64,000 nucleotides of DNA from JADLDB01 sp040755835 (GCA_040755835.1 JBFMAB010000100.1:186001-250000), one strand, 5' to 3'; counted from the first letter of the stretch, positions 44,091-52,812 are shown. Numbers and translations: made by a program. Notes: generated from the sequence alone by a model not told the origin.

Positions 44091-44987
44091 ATGAGCACCA
44101 CGACCGCCGTCTCTCGGCTGCCCGCCGCCTCCAGGGCGCCCCTCGTCGTCCCCGCGCTGGGGGCCGTGTATTTCATCTGGGGCTCGACCTACCTCGCGAT
44201 GCGCATCGCCGTGGAGGGGCTGCCGCCCTTCCTCATGGCCTCCACGCGCTTCATCGTCACCGGCCTGGTGCTGCTGGCGATCCTCAAGGTGCGGGGCGCG
44301 CCGTGGCCGACCCGGCGCGAGTGGCTGCTGGCCGCGCCGGTGGGCACGCTGATGTTCGTGCTGGGCAACGGCACGGTGGCGGTCGCGGAGCAGCACCTCT
44401 CCAGCGGCGTCGCGGCGGTGGTGTGCGGCACCATGCCGCTGTGGGTGGGGGCCCTGGCGCCGCTGTTCGGCGAGCGGCCGAGCGCGCGGGAGTGGGTGGG
44501 GCTGGGCCTGGGCTTCGCGGGCGTGGCGGTCCTGAGCCTCGGTGGAGAGCTGCGAGCGCACCCGCTGTACGCGGCGATCCTCTTCGCGGCGCCGGTGAGC
44601 TGGGCGCTGGGATCGTTGTTGGCCCGCACGCTGCCGCTGGCGAAGGGGCTCCTGTCGGCCGCGACGCAGATGGTGACGGGCGGGCTGGTGATGGCCGTCG
44701 TCAGCGTCGTCGCGGGCGAGGGGGTGCCCACGGCGCCGCCGACCTCCGCGCTCGTCGCGTGGGGCTATCTGGCGGTGTTCGGCTCGCTGGTCGCCTACTC
44801 GGCGTACACGTACCTGCTGCGCCACACGCGGCCGGCGGTCGCGACGAGCTATTCGTACGTGAACCCCGTGATCGCGGTGCTGATCGGCGCGGGGCTGGGG
44901 CACGAGCCTGTCGGTCCCGAGATCATCGTCGCGGTGGTGCTGATCGTCGCGGCGACGGTGCTGGTGGTGCTGGGCCGCGGGCGCTGA
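44091..44987 (+). CDS. EamA/RhaT-family (DMT superfamily) exporter
   Basis: 298 residues with ten membrane segments in two EamA repeats. GAVYFIWGSTYLAMRIAVEG opens repeat one, and WGYLAVFGSLVAYSAYTYLL and TSYSYVNPVIAVLIGAGLG are the conserved end of repeat two. YedA-like members export amino acids or metabolites. Its divergent neighbour is the decayed MocR regulator, and three MocR-type operators precede the start, the usual MocR-EamA pairing. The start at 44091 begins 20 residues before the first helix and follows ACCTCC. It abuts the START-like gene stop with no spacer, tail to tail. Confidence 0.92.
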   Translation: MSTTTAVSRLPAASRAPLVVPALGAVYFIWGSTYLAMRIAVEGLPPFLMASTRFIVTGLVLLAILKVRGAPWPTRREWLLAAPVGTLMFVLGNGTVAVAEQHLSSGVAAVVCGTMPLWVGALAPLFGERPSAREWVGLGLGFAGVAVLSLGGELRAHPLYAAILFAAPVSWALGSLLARTLPLAKGLLSAATQMVTGGLVMAVVSVVAGEGVPTAPPTSALVAWGYLAVFGSLVAYSAYTYLLRHTRPAVATSYSYVNPVIAVLIGAGLGHEPVGPEIIVAVVLIVAATVLVVLGRGR

Positions 44988-45569
44988 CTATTTCGTCCTC
45001 CCGCGGCCGAGGATCAGCTTCACCCAGCGCACGGCGATCTTCCGGCGCGTGCCCTCGACGAGGAAGGCGGGGATCGAGCCGGCGGGATCGGAGTGGATGA
45101 CGTAGACGACCTTCGTCTTGCCATCGGGCTGCGGCGTGAATGTCCACGACCCGCGTAGCTTGCTGATTCGCACCCAACCCTTCGGCAGCGGCGGCGCCTT
45201 GTCGTTTGCGGCGGCGAAGGTCATCGAGCAGCCGCCGTCCTCGCCGCGCACGCGCTTCGCCCGCACCGCGTAATCGCGGTTCGCCACCACCGACGGGGAG
45301 ATCTGATCGTAGGTGACGCGCTCGTCGGCGCTCTCCTCGAGGATGGTGCGGCTCTTCAGGTCCGGCTCCTCGGGATCGAACTTGCCGTCGCCGAACGCCG
45401 CGTCGCACAGGGACGCTGGCGTCTTGTCGGTGGTGGTGGTGAGCCGCAGCTCGACGAAGCTGGACGCCGGCACCGGCCGCGACTCGATGGTGATGCCGTC
45501 GACCTCGTCGACCTTCGAGTAGTCGCCGTCGGCAGCGAGGAGGATCAGCGGGAGGAGGGCGAGGGTCAT
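44988..45569 (-). CDS. START-like (SRPBCC) secreted protein
   Basis: 193 residues. A short signal peptide (MTLALLPLILLAADG) is followed by a START/polyketide-cyclase-like fold: IESRPVPASSFVELRL, RVTYDQISPSVVANRDYAVR, WVRISKLRGSWTFTPQPDGKTKVVYVIHSDPAG and a C-terminal IPAFLVEG helix. The last block is the typical START beta-sheet and lid. START-like proteins bind lipids in a deep pocket, and the export signal suggests a periplasmic carrier. Its ATG overlaps the SDR stop (ATGA); it is the last gene of the five-gene operon starting at 49811. Confidence 0.82.
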   Translation of the reverse strand: MTLALLPLILLAADGDYSKVDEVDGITIESRPVPASSFVELRLTTTTDKTPASLCDAAFGDGKFDPEEPDLKSRTILEESADERVTYDQISPSVVANRDYAVRAKRVRGEDGGCSMTFAAANDKAPPLPKGWVRISKLRGSWTFTPQPDGKTKVVYVIHSDPAGSIPAFLVEGTRRKIAVRWVKLILGRGRTK

Positions 45570-46357
45570 GGCGGGAGGTGCAGCCGACGCGTCTGGTCGC
45601 CCATGATGGCGATGGTGGCTGCGCGCGGCAGCAGGCGCCGCATGAGGAAGGACGCGAAGCGGTTGAACAGGCCTGGAATCGTGAGCGGCCCGCGGCCCAG
45701 CGCGTCGAGCGCGTCCTCCACGACGGCGATCGGAGCCAGCATCCCCGGCGCGCCCTGCGGCGCGGCCTTCAGCAGGTTCGGCGTGCTGGTCGCGCCAGCG
45801 CACACCGCCAGCACGTCCACGCCCTTTGGCTTGAGCTCGAACCACAGGCCCTCGGCCAGCGCGAGGCTGTACGACTTGGTGGCGCCGTAGGTGGCGACGA
45901 AGGGCGAGCCCTGGAAGGCGGTCAGCGAGGAGAGGAGCACGAGGCCGCCCTTGCCGCGCGCCACGAGGCGGCGGGCGAAGTGGTGGGCGACGGCGGTGGG
46001 CGTGCGCACGTTGACGTCCAGCGCGCGCAGGTGGTCCTCCAGCGGCCGTGAGACGAAGTCGCCGATGGGGGAAAGCGCGGCGTTGTAGACGACGAGGCCC
46101 ACGTCCAGCGACTGGGTGGCGTCCGCCAGCTGCGCCGCGGCGGTGGGCGAGGCGAGATCGAGCGCCAGCGGCCTCACCTCGACGCCGTGCGCCTGCTGGA
46201 GCTCCTGCGCGAGCGTGCTGAGCAGCTCGGCGCGGCGCGCCACCAGCACCACGTCGAGGCCACGGCACGCGAGCTGGCGGGCGAACTCGGCGCCCAGGCC
46301 CTCGGACGCCCCGGCGACCACCGCCCACGGTCCGTAGCGGTCCTTGAAGGACGACAT
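45566..46357 (-). CDS. Short-chain dehydrogenase/reductase
   Basis: 263 residues, classical SDR. The cofactor site is VAGASEGLGAEFA (TGxxxGxG form, A for T) with NADP-type ARRAE after the second strand. NAALSPIG, the serine in LLSSLTAF and YGATKSYS with catalytic Tyr-x3-Lys complete it. The C-terminal part (GLFNRFASFLMRRLLPRAATIAIMGDQTRRL) is of the DltE/YqjQ-like branch. Substrate unknown. Within the operon it follows the CAP gene by 12 bases and overlaps the START-like gene by four. Confidence 0.92.
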   Translation of the reverse strand: MSSFKDRYGPWAVVAGASEGLGAEFARQLACRGLDVVLVARRAELLSTLAQELQQAHGVEVRPLALDLASPTAAAQLADATQSLDVGLVVYNAALSPIGDFVSRPLEDHLRALDVNVRTPTAVAHHFARRLVARGKGGLVLLSSLTAFQGSPFVATYGATKSYSLALAEGLWFELKPKGVDVLAVCAGATSTPNLLKAAPQGAPGMLAPIAVVEDALDALGRGPLTIPGLFNRFASFLMRRLLPRAATIAIMGDQTRRLHLPP

Positions 46358-46369
46358 GCTGGCTTCCCC

Positions 46370-47050
46370 TCAGTACGGCTTCTGGCCGGTGACGTTGCCC
46401 GGTGGCGCGTAGTCGCACACCCAGTACGTCCAGGCGCCGGCGCCGAACGGGCTGTTCGCCGTGCACTCCTTCATCGCGCAGCCCACGCTCGTCGTCGCCC
46501 TCCAGACGATCTGCGTGTAGTGCCCGCAGGCCTTGCCCGGCGCGCAGGAGTTGGTGGCGTAGTCGTAGTCGGAGACCTCCGCCGCCCAGTCGCTCACCAC
46601 CTGCGTGGCCGTCGTGGTGCCCGTGGAGGCGTAGATGTTCTCGCCCCAGGCGCTGTTCGCGGCGGGGTTGTGGCCCCAGGTGCAGCGGTCCACCCACGCC
46701 TGCGCGACCGCCTGCGCCTGGGCGTTCCACGTCAGCGCTGGCAGCGCCGGGGAGGGCGCGGGCATGGCGTTGTTCCGCACCCGGTTGTGCGCGGTGAGCA
46801 GCTCGTCCTGCCAGGGCTCGAGGCCGCCACTCCCGCCGCCGAGGCCCGACGCCTTGCACGCTCCATCGACGCACGACTGTCTCGTATCGCACGCCACGCA
46901 GGCCGCGCCGCCGATGCCGCAAGCACTCGCGCGGGGCACCTCGACGCAGGCGCCGTTCGCGTCGCAGCACCCCGTGGCGCAGGAGGACGAGTCGCAGGGC
47001 CTCCCCGCGCACGCGGCGCAGAGGACTACGAGGACGAGCAGCGGCTTCAC
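46370..47050 (-). CDS. CAP (PR-1-like) cysteine-rich lipoprotein
   Basis: 226 residues from a GTG overlapping the upstream stop (GTGA). The signal peptide ends LVVLCAAC. A disulfide-rich module follows (CDSSSCATGCCDANGACVE, then two CxxC-like pairs). Residues ~80-226 form a eukaryote-like CAP domain with LLTAHNRVR, LTWNAQAQAVAQAWVDRC, WGENIY, CGHYTQIVWRATTSVGCAMKEC and YWVCDYAPPGN. The histidine-glutamate tetrad and PR-1 disulfides are present. CAP proteins are secreted and can bind sterols or fatty acids. This is the second CAP gene in the window and is nearer PR-1 than the one at 24758. Confidence 0.9.
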   Translation of the reverse strand: MKPLLVLVVLCAACAGRPCDSSSCATGCCDANGACVEVPRASACGIGGAACVACDTRQSCVDGACKASGLGGGSGGLEPWQDELLTAHNRVRNNAMPAPSPALPALTWNAQAQAVAQAWVDRCTWGHNPAANSAWGENIYASTGTTTATQVVSDWAAEVSDYDYATNSCAPGKACGHYTQIVWRATTSVGCAMKECTANSPFGAGAWTYWVCDYAPPGNVTGQKPY

Positions 47051-48066
47051 GGTGCCTTCGGCGCGGGCTTCCTTCCGCGCAGGATCTCGTACGAGCCCTT
47101 CTTGCCTTCGACCGAGAAGAGCGCCGCCAGCCCGTAGGCCGACGTGCCGTCGTTCAGCCGCCAGATGAGCGGGTTGGCCGAACCCTGGTCGACAAAGAGG
47201 GACGCGTGCGGTTTTTTCGGCGGCAGCGGCTTGCCGTCGAGATCGGTGGCGAACCCGCCCGCCTCGAGGATGTGGCCGTGCAGCCCGAAGGGGATCTCCT
47301 GGCGCTTGATGAGCGCGGTCAGCCGTGGATCGCCCACGTTGTCGGCGCCGGGCACGAAGTCGATCGCCTTCTGCCCGCGCATGCGCGGTGGCCCGTGCGA
47401 CAGCAGCACCACCGGATCGTCCGCGGCCTTCACCGCGCGCTCCAGCACCTCGAGATCCTTGTCGCCGTAGACGCAGCCGCCCGACAGGTGGAGGTACGCC
47501 TTGTCGTGGTACCCGCCGATGCTGGCCACGTCCACGCCTTCGCCGTCGTAGCGGCGGACCAGGTCCATGTTCAGCAGGTGGAGGTGGCCCGCCTTGCGCA
47601 GCTTGCTGATGGCGTAGTTGAGCGCCGCGCCGCGCTCCATGTTGCCGGCGATGACCAGCAGCGGGCGCTTGGTCGCCGAGACGAGGAAGCCGAGGATCGC
47701 GTCGAGGCCTTCGGGGTCGGACGAGGTGTCGCCGCCGATGACGATCGCGTCGACGTCGGCCTTCTCGAAGGCCGCGAGGAACTCCTCCAGCAGCGCCTTC
47801 GTCTCGGGCTCGAGATCCTTGATGCCGGCCAGCACGCCCAGCGTCGCGCGCTTGCCCTTGCGGGGCTCGAGCCGCCGCACCTGCACGGTGCCCCCGGTGT
47901 GCGTGTAGCGGAAGCCTTCGTGCTCCTTCACGTCGGGCGGCTCGAAGTGCTCGAAGGGGCCGTTGCAGTCGAACTGGTACTTCTCCTCCCAGGCGGCGAA
48001 GTCCTCGGCGGCGGCGACGGAGGAGGCGAGGGCGAGGAGGAGGGCGGGGGAGATGAATCGCGTCAC
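47047..48066 (-). CDS. Exported metallophosphoesterase
   Basis: 339 residues from a GTG that overlaps the coiled-coil gene stop (GTGA). The signal peptide (LLLALASSVAAAED) implies export to the periplasm. The calcineurin-like fold shows VDAIVIGGDTSSD, LLVIAGNMERG (N-x-E/H variant), VVLLSHGPP and FGLHGHI, the metal ligands of the family. The usual first motif DxH is replaced by TLGVLAGIKD, so one metal site may be incomplete. The substrate is unknown. Operon partners are a coiled coil, a CAP protein, an SDR and a START-like protein. Confidence 0.85.
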   Translation of the reverse strand: MTRFISPALLLALASSVAAAEDFAAWEEKYQFDCNGPFEHFEPPDVKEHEGFRYTHTGGTVQVRRLEPRKGKRATLGVLAGIKDLEPETKALLEEFLAAFEKADVDAIVIGGDTSSDPEGLDAILGFLVSATKRPLLVIAGNMERGAALNYAISKLRKAGHLHLLNMDLVRRYDGEGVDVASIGGYHDKAYLHLSGGCVYGDKDLEVLERAVKAADDPVVLLSHGPPRMRGQKAIDFVPGADNVGDPRLTALIKRQEIPFGLHGHILEAGGFATDLDGKPLPPKKPHASLFVDQGSANPLIWRLNDGTSAYGLAALFSVEGKKGSYEILRGRKPAPKAP

Positions 48067-49811
48067 GGCTTCTTCTTAGCGGACGGCACGGCGTTGTGGG
48101 GCTCCGTGGTGGGGTCGTCCGGCGGGCTCACCACGGGGATGTCCGTCTCCGTCCGGATGCCGGCGTCGCCCAGCTTCTCGCGCAGCGCATCCCGCTCGGC
48201 GACGGCGCGCGCCCGGGCGGTGCGCTCGCCTTCGAGCTGTCGGCCGAGCGAGTCGACCTGCAGGGCGAGGCGGTCACGCTCCTGGGTCAGCTTCGCGAGC
48301 TGCTCCTTCGTCGCCGGCTCGCCCTTGCCCGCGAGGCGCTGGTGCAGCTGCCGGGCGATGGCGCGGGCCTCGTCGCGCTCGGCGGTGAGCCGGTCGACCT
48401 GCTCCTTGAGCTGCCGCGCGATCGTGCGGGCCTCGGCCGTGGCGGCCTGCTCGGTGGAGAGCGCGGCCTCCCAGGCCTGGACGACCTCATGGCTCTCGTG
48501 GAGCTGCTGGGTCGCGACGGTGAGTTCCGCCTGCAGCTGGGCCACCAGCGCGTCACTTCCGCCGGCCTTGGCGCTCTGCCTCGCTGCCAGCAGGGCCTCC
48601 TCGAGCTTCGCCTCGCGCTCACCCGCGGCCCGCTGCGCCTCGGCCAGCGCCTGCTCCAACTCGGCGACGCGGGTCTGGGCGTCGGTCAACGCGGCTTCGA
48701 GCTCTGCGACGCGCGCGGCCCGGCCCTGCGCCTCCGCCAGCGAGGCCTCGAGCTCGGACACGCGCGCGGCCCGGCCCTGCGCCTCGGCCAGCGAGGCCTC
48801 GAGCTCGGACACGCGCGCGGCCTGGCCCTGCGCCTCGGCCAGCGCGGCCTCCAGCGCGGCGAGCCGCTCGACGTGCGCGGCGCCCTCGGCGGCGGTCTGC
48901 TCCAGCGCGGCGACCCTCGACGCGGTGGCAGTCGCCTCGGCGAGGGCCTGCTCCAGCTCCGTCACGCGCGCGCGCGCCGTCTCAAGCTCAGTCCGGGAAG
49001 CCTCGGCGCGCTCGTCGCCCCTGCGCTGCGAGTCGGCGAGCGCCTGCTCCAGCTCCTTCACTCGCGCCTCGAGCGCGCCGGCCGCCTGCTCGGCCTCAAC
49101 CTGCGAGGCGAGGAGTTGCTCTTCGAGCGCGGCACGCGCCGTGCGTACGTCCTCCAGCTCCCTGTCGAGTTGCTCGACGCGGGCGCGGGCCTCGTCGGCC
49201 TCGGCGCGCGTCGTCGCATACCCGGTCTCCGCGTCGGCCAGCTGCGCGCGGAGCGCTTCCAACTCGTCGCGCAGCCGCTCGCGCTCGGCGAGCGCCTCGA
49301 GTCGGCCGGACTTCTCGATCTCGAGCTGGGCGGTGGTTTCCTGCAGCGACTGCTGTACGGCTTCGCGCCGAGCGGAGAGGTTCGCCTTGAGCTCCAGCAC
49401 GCGCCGCTCGAGCTCGCGCCGCTCCTCCATCACCAGCGCCGCGCGGGCCCGCGCCTCGTCGCGCTCGCTCTCGAGGAGGCCGGAGCGGTCCTCCAGCTCC
49501 TGGACCCGCGCGCGCAGCCTCGCCAGTTCGCGCGAGGTGGTCGCGTCGGCGACCTGAAGCACGCCCGGCGTCCCATCGTCGAGGCGGCGGGAGAGCGCCG
49601 ACAGGCGCGTGACGCCCTGCGCGTCCACGTCCAGCGCGAGGCGCACCTGGCCCACGTGAGGCGCGTCGAGGACGAGGCCGAGCGCGGTCGGCTCGACGGA
49701 CAGGCCCACGTCGATGGGACCCACATCGCTCTCGGCGTGGAGCCCCGCGTCCCACGAGTCGGCGGCGCGGGCGCGGCTGGTGATGTGTGCGCGCGGGGAG
49801 GGGTCGGACAT
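48063..49811 (-). CDS. Long coiled-coil protein with 17-residue repeats
   Basis: 582 residues. Residues ~1-100 are a mixed, beta-containing head (GPIDVGLSVEPTALGLVL, QVRLALDVDAQGVTRLSAL). From ~105 to ~545 the chain is almost entirely charged, Ala/Glu/Leu-rich helix predicted as coiled coil (LARLRARVQELEDRSGLLES). Near residues 320-375 a unit SELEASLAEAQGRAARV is repeated, with exact 51-base DNA periodicity. The C-terminus is unstructured and lysine-rich. No signal or membrane segment. Function unknown; cytoskeletal or scaffolding is plausible. It is the first gene of a tightly coupled minus-strand operon. Confidence 0.85.
   Translation of the reverse strand: MSDPSPRAHITSRARAADSWDAGLHAESDVGPIDVGLSVEPTALGLVLDAPHVGQVRLALDVDAQGVTRLSALSRRLDDGTPGVLQVADATTSRELARLRARVQELEDRSGLLESERDEARARAALVMEERRELERRVLELKANLSARREAVQQSLQETTAQLEIEKSGRLEALAERERLRDELEALRAQLADAETGYATTRAEADEARARVEQLDRELEDVRTARAALEEQLLASQVEAEQAAGALEARVKELEQALADSQRRGDERAEASRTELETARARVTELEQALAEATATASRVAALEQTAAEGAAHVERLAALEAALAEAQGQAARVSELEASLAEAQGRAARVSELEASLAEAQGRAARVAELEAALTDAQTRVAELEQALAEAQRAAGEREAKLEEALLAARQSAKAGGSDALVAQLQAELTVATQQLHESHEVVQAWEAALSTEQAATAEARTIARQLKEQVDRLTAERDEARAIARQLHQRLAGKGEPATKEQLAKLTQERDRLALQVDSLGRQLEGERTARARAVAERDALREKLGDAGIRTETDIPVVSPPDDPTTEPHNAVPSAKKKP
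48711..48863 (-). repeat. 51-base tandem repeats in the coiled-coil gene
   Basis: Units start at 48711, 48762 and 48813 with a period of 51 bases (17 codons). Each encodes SELEASLAEAQGRAARV or a close variant. Units 1 and 2 are nearly identical at the DNA level, so they arose recently by slippage or unequal exchange. Confidence 0.85.
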
Positions 49812-49946
49812 GGGCAGCTCCAGGGCTGGGGGCTTCGAGCGTAGTGCCGATCGGGCGGCCGCTCCCGAAAAGGGCAAGGCGCCGCACACCGTCGCACACC
49901 GTGTCGTGCGTGAATTTCCGGAAGCCGCGTGCGTAAGGTTGCCACC

Positions 49947-50705
49947 ATGTTCGCCCTGACACTGCTCATACTGGCGCAGTCCGGTGGTCCGACGTGCATC
50001 ACCGTCGATGGCACTCGGGTCTGCGGCTACGACTGCAAGAGCGTCGGTGGCGAGGCGCGCTGCGCCCAGACGCCCGCGGGTGTCTGCGAGACGGGCGGGG
50101 GCACGACGATCGTCTGCTTCGATCCACCGGTCTGGCTCTCGCGGGTCATGTCGATTCCGAAGCCGAAGTGCGTGTGGCGCGGGGCGAAGGGCGCCTGCGG
50201 CTACGACTGCAAGACGCAGGGCGACTCGGTGGGCTGCGCGCAGACGCCGCGCGGGCGGTGCATCACCGCGTATGACAGGGTGGCGTGCGCGGATCCGCCG
50301 GCGGTGGCCTACGGCGTCCACGGCGACTCGCCGCCCAGCCCCACCTGCCTCGCCAGGGAGGGCCTCGTCGCCTGCGGCTATGCCTGCCTGTCCTCGGGGC
50401 CGGAGCTTTCGTGCGCGGAGACGCCGTGGGGCGTATGCGCGGTCCTCGGCTCGAAGGTGCAGTGCTTCGACCCCGACGAGCAGGTGATCTGCGCGGGGGG
50501 CAAGGACACTCCGAAGCCCACGTGCAAGACCTTCGGTGACCGCATCGGCTGCGGGTACGGCTGCGTGGACCGCGGCGGCGTCATCGCGTGCGCGGCGACG
50601 CCGGCCGGGAAGTGCGACGACTTCATGGCGGGGGCGCCGGCCTGCTTCGATCCGCCGGTGCGCGGCGGCTCGGAGCAGTGCTTGAGCGTGCTCGGCGCGC
50701 GGTAG
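49947..50705 (+). CDS. Secreted four-repeat Cys-rich protein
   Basis: 252 residues. A short hydrophobic signal (MFALTLLILAQSGG) precedes four tandem units of about 55-60 residues, each of the form C...CGYxCxxxGxxxxCAxTPxGxC...CxDPP; examples are VCGYDCKSVGGEARCAQTPA and ACGYDCKTQGDSVGCAQTPR. Each unit has about six cysteines, suggesting three disulfides per unit. I recognise no family. The start at 49947 is favoured over an in-frame GTG at 49929 because the signal peptide begins there. It is divergent from the coiled-coil gene. Confidence 0.8.
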   Translation: MFALTLLILAQSGGPTCITVDGTRVCGYDCKSVGGEARCAQTPAGVCETGGGTTIVCFDPPVWLSRVMSIPKPKCVWRGAKGACGYDCKTQGDSVGCAQTPRGRCITAYDRVACADPPAVAYGVHGDSPPSPTCLAREGLVACGYACLSSGPELSCAETPWGVCAVLGSKVQCFDPDEQVICAGGKDTPKPTCKTFGDRIGCGYGCVDRGGVIACAATPAGKCDDFMAGAPACFDPPVRGGSEQCLSVLGAR

Positions 50706-50755
50706 GGCGCAGGCAGACAGACGGCGCGGCGCGCGGTATGGGCGCGGCCGAAGCC

Positions 50756-52774
50756 ATGGCGTCACCGATCCGCTACGAGCTCCTCGCCACCGCGCCTTCG
50801 GGCGCCCGCGCTGGCCTGCTGCACACCCGCCGCGGCGTCACGCCCACGCCCACCTTCATGCCGGTGGCCACGCACGCGCACGTGCGTGGCCTGTCGATGG
50901 ACGAGGTGGCGGCGTCGGGCGCGTCGATCTGCCTCGCGAACACGTACCACCTGCTCCTGCGGCCGGGCCCGGAGGTGTTCGACCGGGTCGGCGGCATTCA
51001 CCGCTTCATGAAGTGGGACGGCGGGGTGCTGACGGACTCCGGAGGCTTCCAGATCTTCTCGCTGCCCGGCTTCCGGCAGATCGCGGAGGACGGCGCGCGC
51101 TTCAAGAGCCCGTTCGACAACCACGCGCACCTCCTGTCGCCGGAGACGAGCATCGCGACGCAGCAGTCGATCGGCTCCGACATCATGATGGCGCTGGACG
51201 TGTGCCCGCCGTCCACGTCGCCGAGGCCGGAGATCCTCGAGGCGATGGAGCGCACGCACCGCTGGGCGCTCCGCAGCCTCGCGGCGCGCGACGCGAAGGC
51301 CACCGGGCAGGCCTTGTTCGCGATCGTCCAGGGCGGCGTGGACCTGGAGCTGCGCACCCAGAGCGCCGGCTTCCTCACGCAGCACCCGTTCGACGGCTTC
51401 GCGATCGGCGGGCTGGCGGTGGGCGAGGCGCGCGAGCTGCTCTACTCGGTGACCGCGCACACCGCGCCGCTTCTGCCGCACGATCGACCGCGCTACCTGA
51501 TGGGGGTCGGCACGCCGATCGATCTCGTCGAGTGCGTCAACGCGGGTGTCGACATGTTCGACTGCATCATCCCGTCGAAGATGGCGCAGCAGGGCTACGC
51601 GTACACCTTCGAGGGGCAGCTGCGCCTCGCGCGCACGGAGTACCGCCTGTCCGACGCGCCACTGGATCCGACGTGCGCGTGCCCGGTGTGCCGGCAGTAC
51701 ACGCGCGGGTACCTGCGGCACCTGGCGCAGGGCGGGCACCACCTGACGATGCGGCTGCTCGGCATTCACAACCTCTGGCACTACGAGGCGCTGATGCGTC
51801 GCATGCGCGAAGCGATCCTCGCGGGCCGCTGGGCGGACGAGTACCGCGTGCTGCGGGAGCAGCTCGCGCCGAAGTCGGCGAAGCCGAAACCGTCGGGCGT
51901 GAAGCAGGGCGACTTCGAGCTGGTGACGCTGAGGTCGGGCGCGCGGGCGGTGCGGCACCTGGGGCACGGCGAGGTGATGCACCCGGTCGGCCCCTGGGAG
52001 GAGGCGAACCGGCTGTACGTCGATCAGCTCGGGCTCGAGCGCCGCCTGGCGGAGCGCGGTGAGGAACCGGTGCGGATCCTCGACGTGGGCCTCGGCGCGG
52101 GCACCAACGCCGTCGCGGCGCTCACGAGGGCGCAGGCGCTGGGCGACGCGCGGGTGCGCGACCTCGAGATCGTCAGCATCGAACTCGACACGGCGCCGCT
52201 GCAGCTGGCGCTGGGCGACGCGCGGGGCTTTCCTTTTCTCGAGCCGTGGCGGACGGCCGCGGAGGCGCTCTTGAACGAAGGGCGCTGGGACGCGCCGTCC
52301 CTGTCGTGGCGGCTCCTCCAGGGCGACGGCGCCGCCCTCGTCGAGGAGCTGGACGGCTACTTCGATCTCGTCTTCTTCGACCCGTTCTCGCCCGAGGCGA
52401 ACCCGGGCATGTGGACCAACCGCGTGCTGCGCTGCATCCGTTCGCGGTTGCGGTTGCAGGGCGGGGTGCTGGCGACGTACAGCGCGGCGACGCCGACGCG
52501 CGTGGCGTTCCTGCTGGCGGGCTTCTTCGTCGGCGCGGGCCTGTCGACGGGCACGAAGCGGGAGACGACGGTCGCCGCGTCGCACCTCGAACTGCTCGAG
52601 GCGCCGCTGGGCGCGCGCTGGCTGCGCCGGTGGGAACGGTCGAGCGCGAAGGCGCCGCACGGGCTCGAGCTGACACCGGAGCTGGAAGCGGAGCTTCGAT
52701 CGCACGAGCAGTGGAGGCTCACGAAGAAGAACGCCGGCTCCCCCATCGCGGGAGAGGGGCGGGGCGAGCGGTAG
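50756..52774 (+). CDS. tgt: tRNA-guanine transglycosylase fused to an MnmC-like methyltransferase
   Basis: 672 residues. Residues ~1-375 are a complete bacterial Tgt, which swaps guanine-34 of GUN tRNAs for preQ1 in queuosine synthesis. It shows GVLTDSGGFQIFSLPG, ALDVCPPS, FAIVQGGVD, GLAVGEA and zinc ligands CxCxxC at 307-312 (CACPVC) plus His. Residues ~440-650 are a Rossmann methyltransferase of the MnmC N-domain (DUF752) type (RILDVGLGAGTNAVAAL, FDLVFFDPFSPEANPGMWT). The natural MnmC2 acts on wobble uridine. The C-terminal tail is REP-like sequence. The start at 50756 is chosen as nearest to the fold; an ATG at 50738 is possible. Confidence 0.93.
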   Translation: MASPIRYELLATAPSGARAGLLHTRRGVTPTPTFMPVATHAHVRGLSMDEVAASGASICLANTYHLLLRPGPEVFDRVGGIHRFMKWDGGVLTDSGGFQIFSLPGFRQIAEDGARFKSPFDNHAHLLSPETSIATQQSIGSDIMMALDVCPPSTSPRPEILEAMERTHRWALRSLAARDAKATGQALFAIVQGGVDLELRTQSAGFLTQHPFDGFAIGGLAVGEARELLYSVTAHTAPLLPHDRPRYLMGVGTPIDLVECVNAGVDMFDCIIPSKMAQQGYAYTFEGQLRLARTEYRLSDAPLDPTCACPVCRQYTRGYLRHLAQGGHHLTMRLLGIHNLWHYEALMRRMREAILAGRWADEYRVLREQLAPKSAKPKPSGVKQGDFELVTLRSGARAVRHLGHGEVMHPVGPWEEANRLYVDQLGLERRLAERGEEPVRILDVGLGAGTNAVAALTRAQALGDARVRDLEIVSIELDTAPLQLALGDARGFPFLEPWRTAAEALLNEGRWDAPSLSWRLLQGDGAALVEELDGYFDLVFFDPFSPEANPGMWTNRVLRCIRSRLRLQGGVLATYSAATPTRVAFLLAGFFVGAGLSTGTKRETTVAASHLELLEAPLGARWLRRWERSSAKAPHGLELTPELEAELRSHEQWRLTKKNAGSPIAGEGRGER

Positions 52775-52803
52775 GGCGCGCTCTCTCCCCGTGGGGAGAC
52801 GGG
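52737..52803. repeat. REP-like palindromes, copy 3
   Basis: GGCTCCCCCATCGCGGGAGA and the following GGGGCGGGGCGAGCGG match the REP-like pattern. They encode the C-terminal SPIAGEGRGER of the Tgt fusion. A second short hairpin, TCTCCCC-GT-GGGGAGA, lies beyond the stop (about 52784-52799) and may serve both convergent genes. Confidence 0.6.
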
Positions 52804-52812
52804 CGTCGCGAA

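Noticed and set aside
48711..48863. Tandem 51-base units as a CRISPR-like array
   Set aside because: They are in frame, without spacers, and encode coiled-coil residues.
52781..52803. Hairpin between the Tgt fusion and Ku as a terminator
   Set aside because: It has a good stem but no T-run on either side, so it is listed only with the REP-like repeats.
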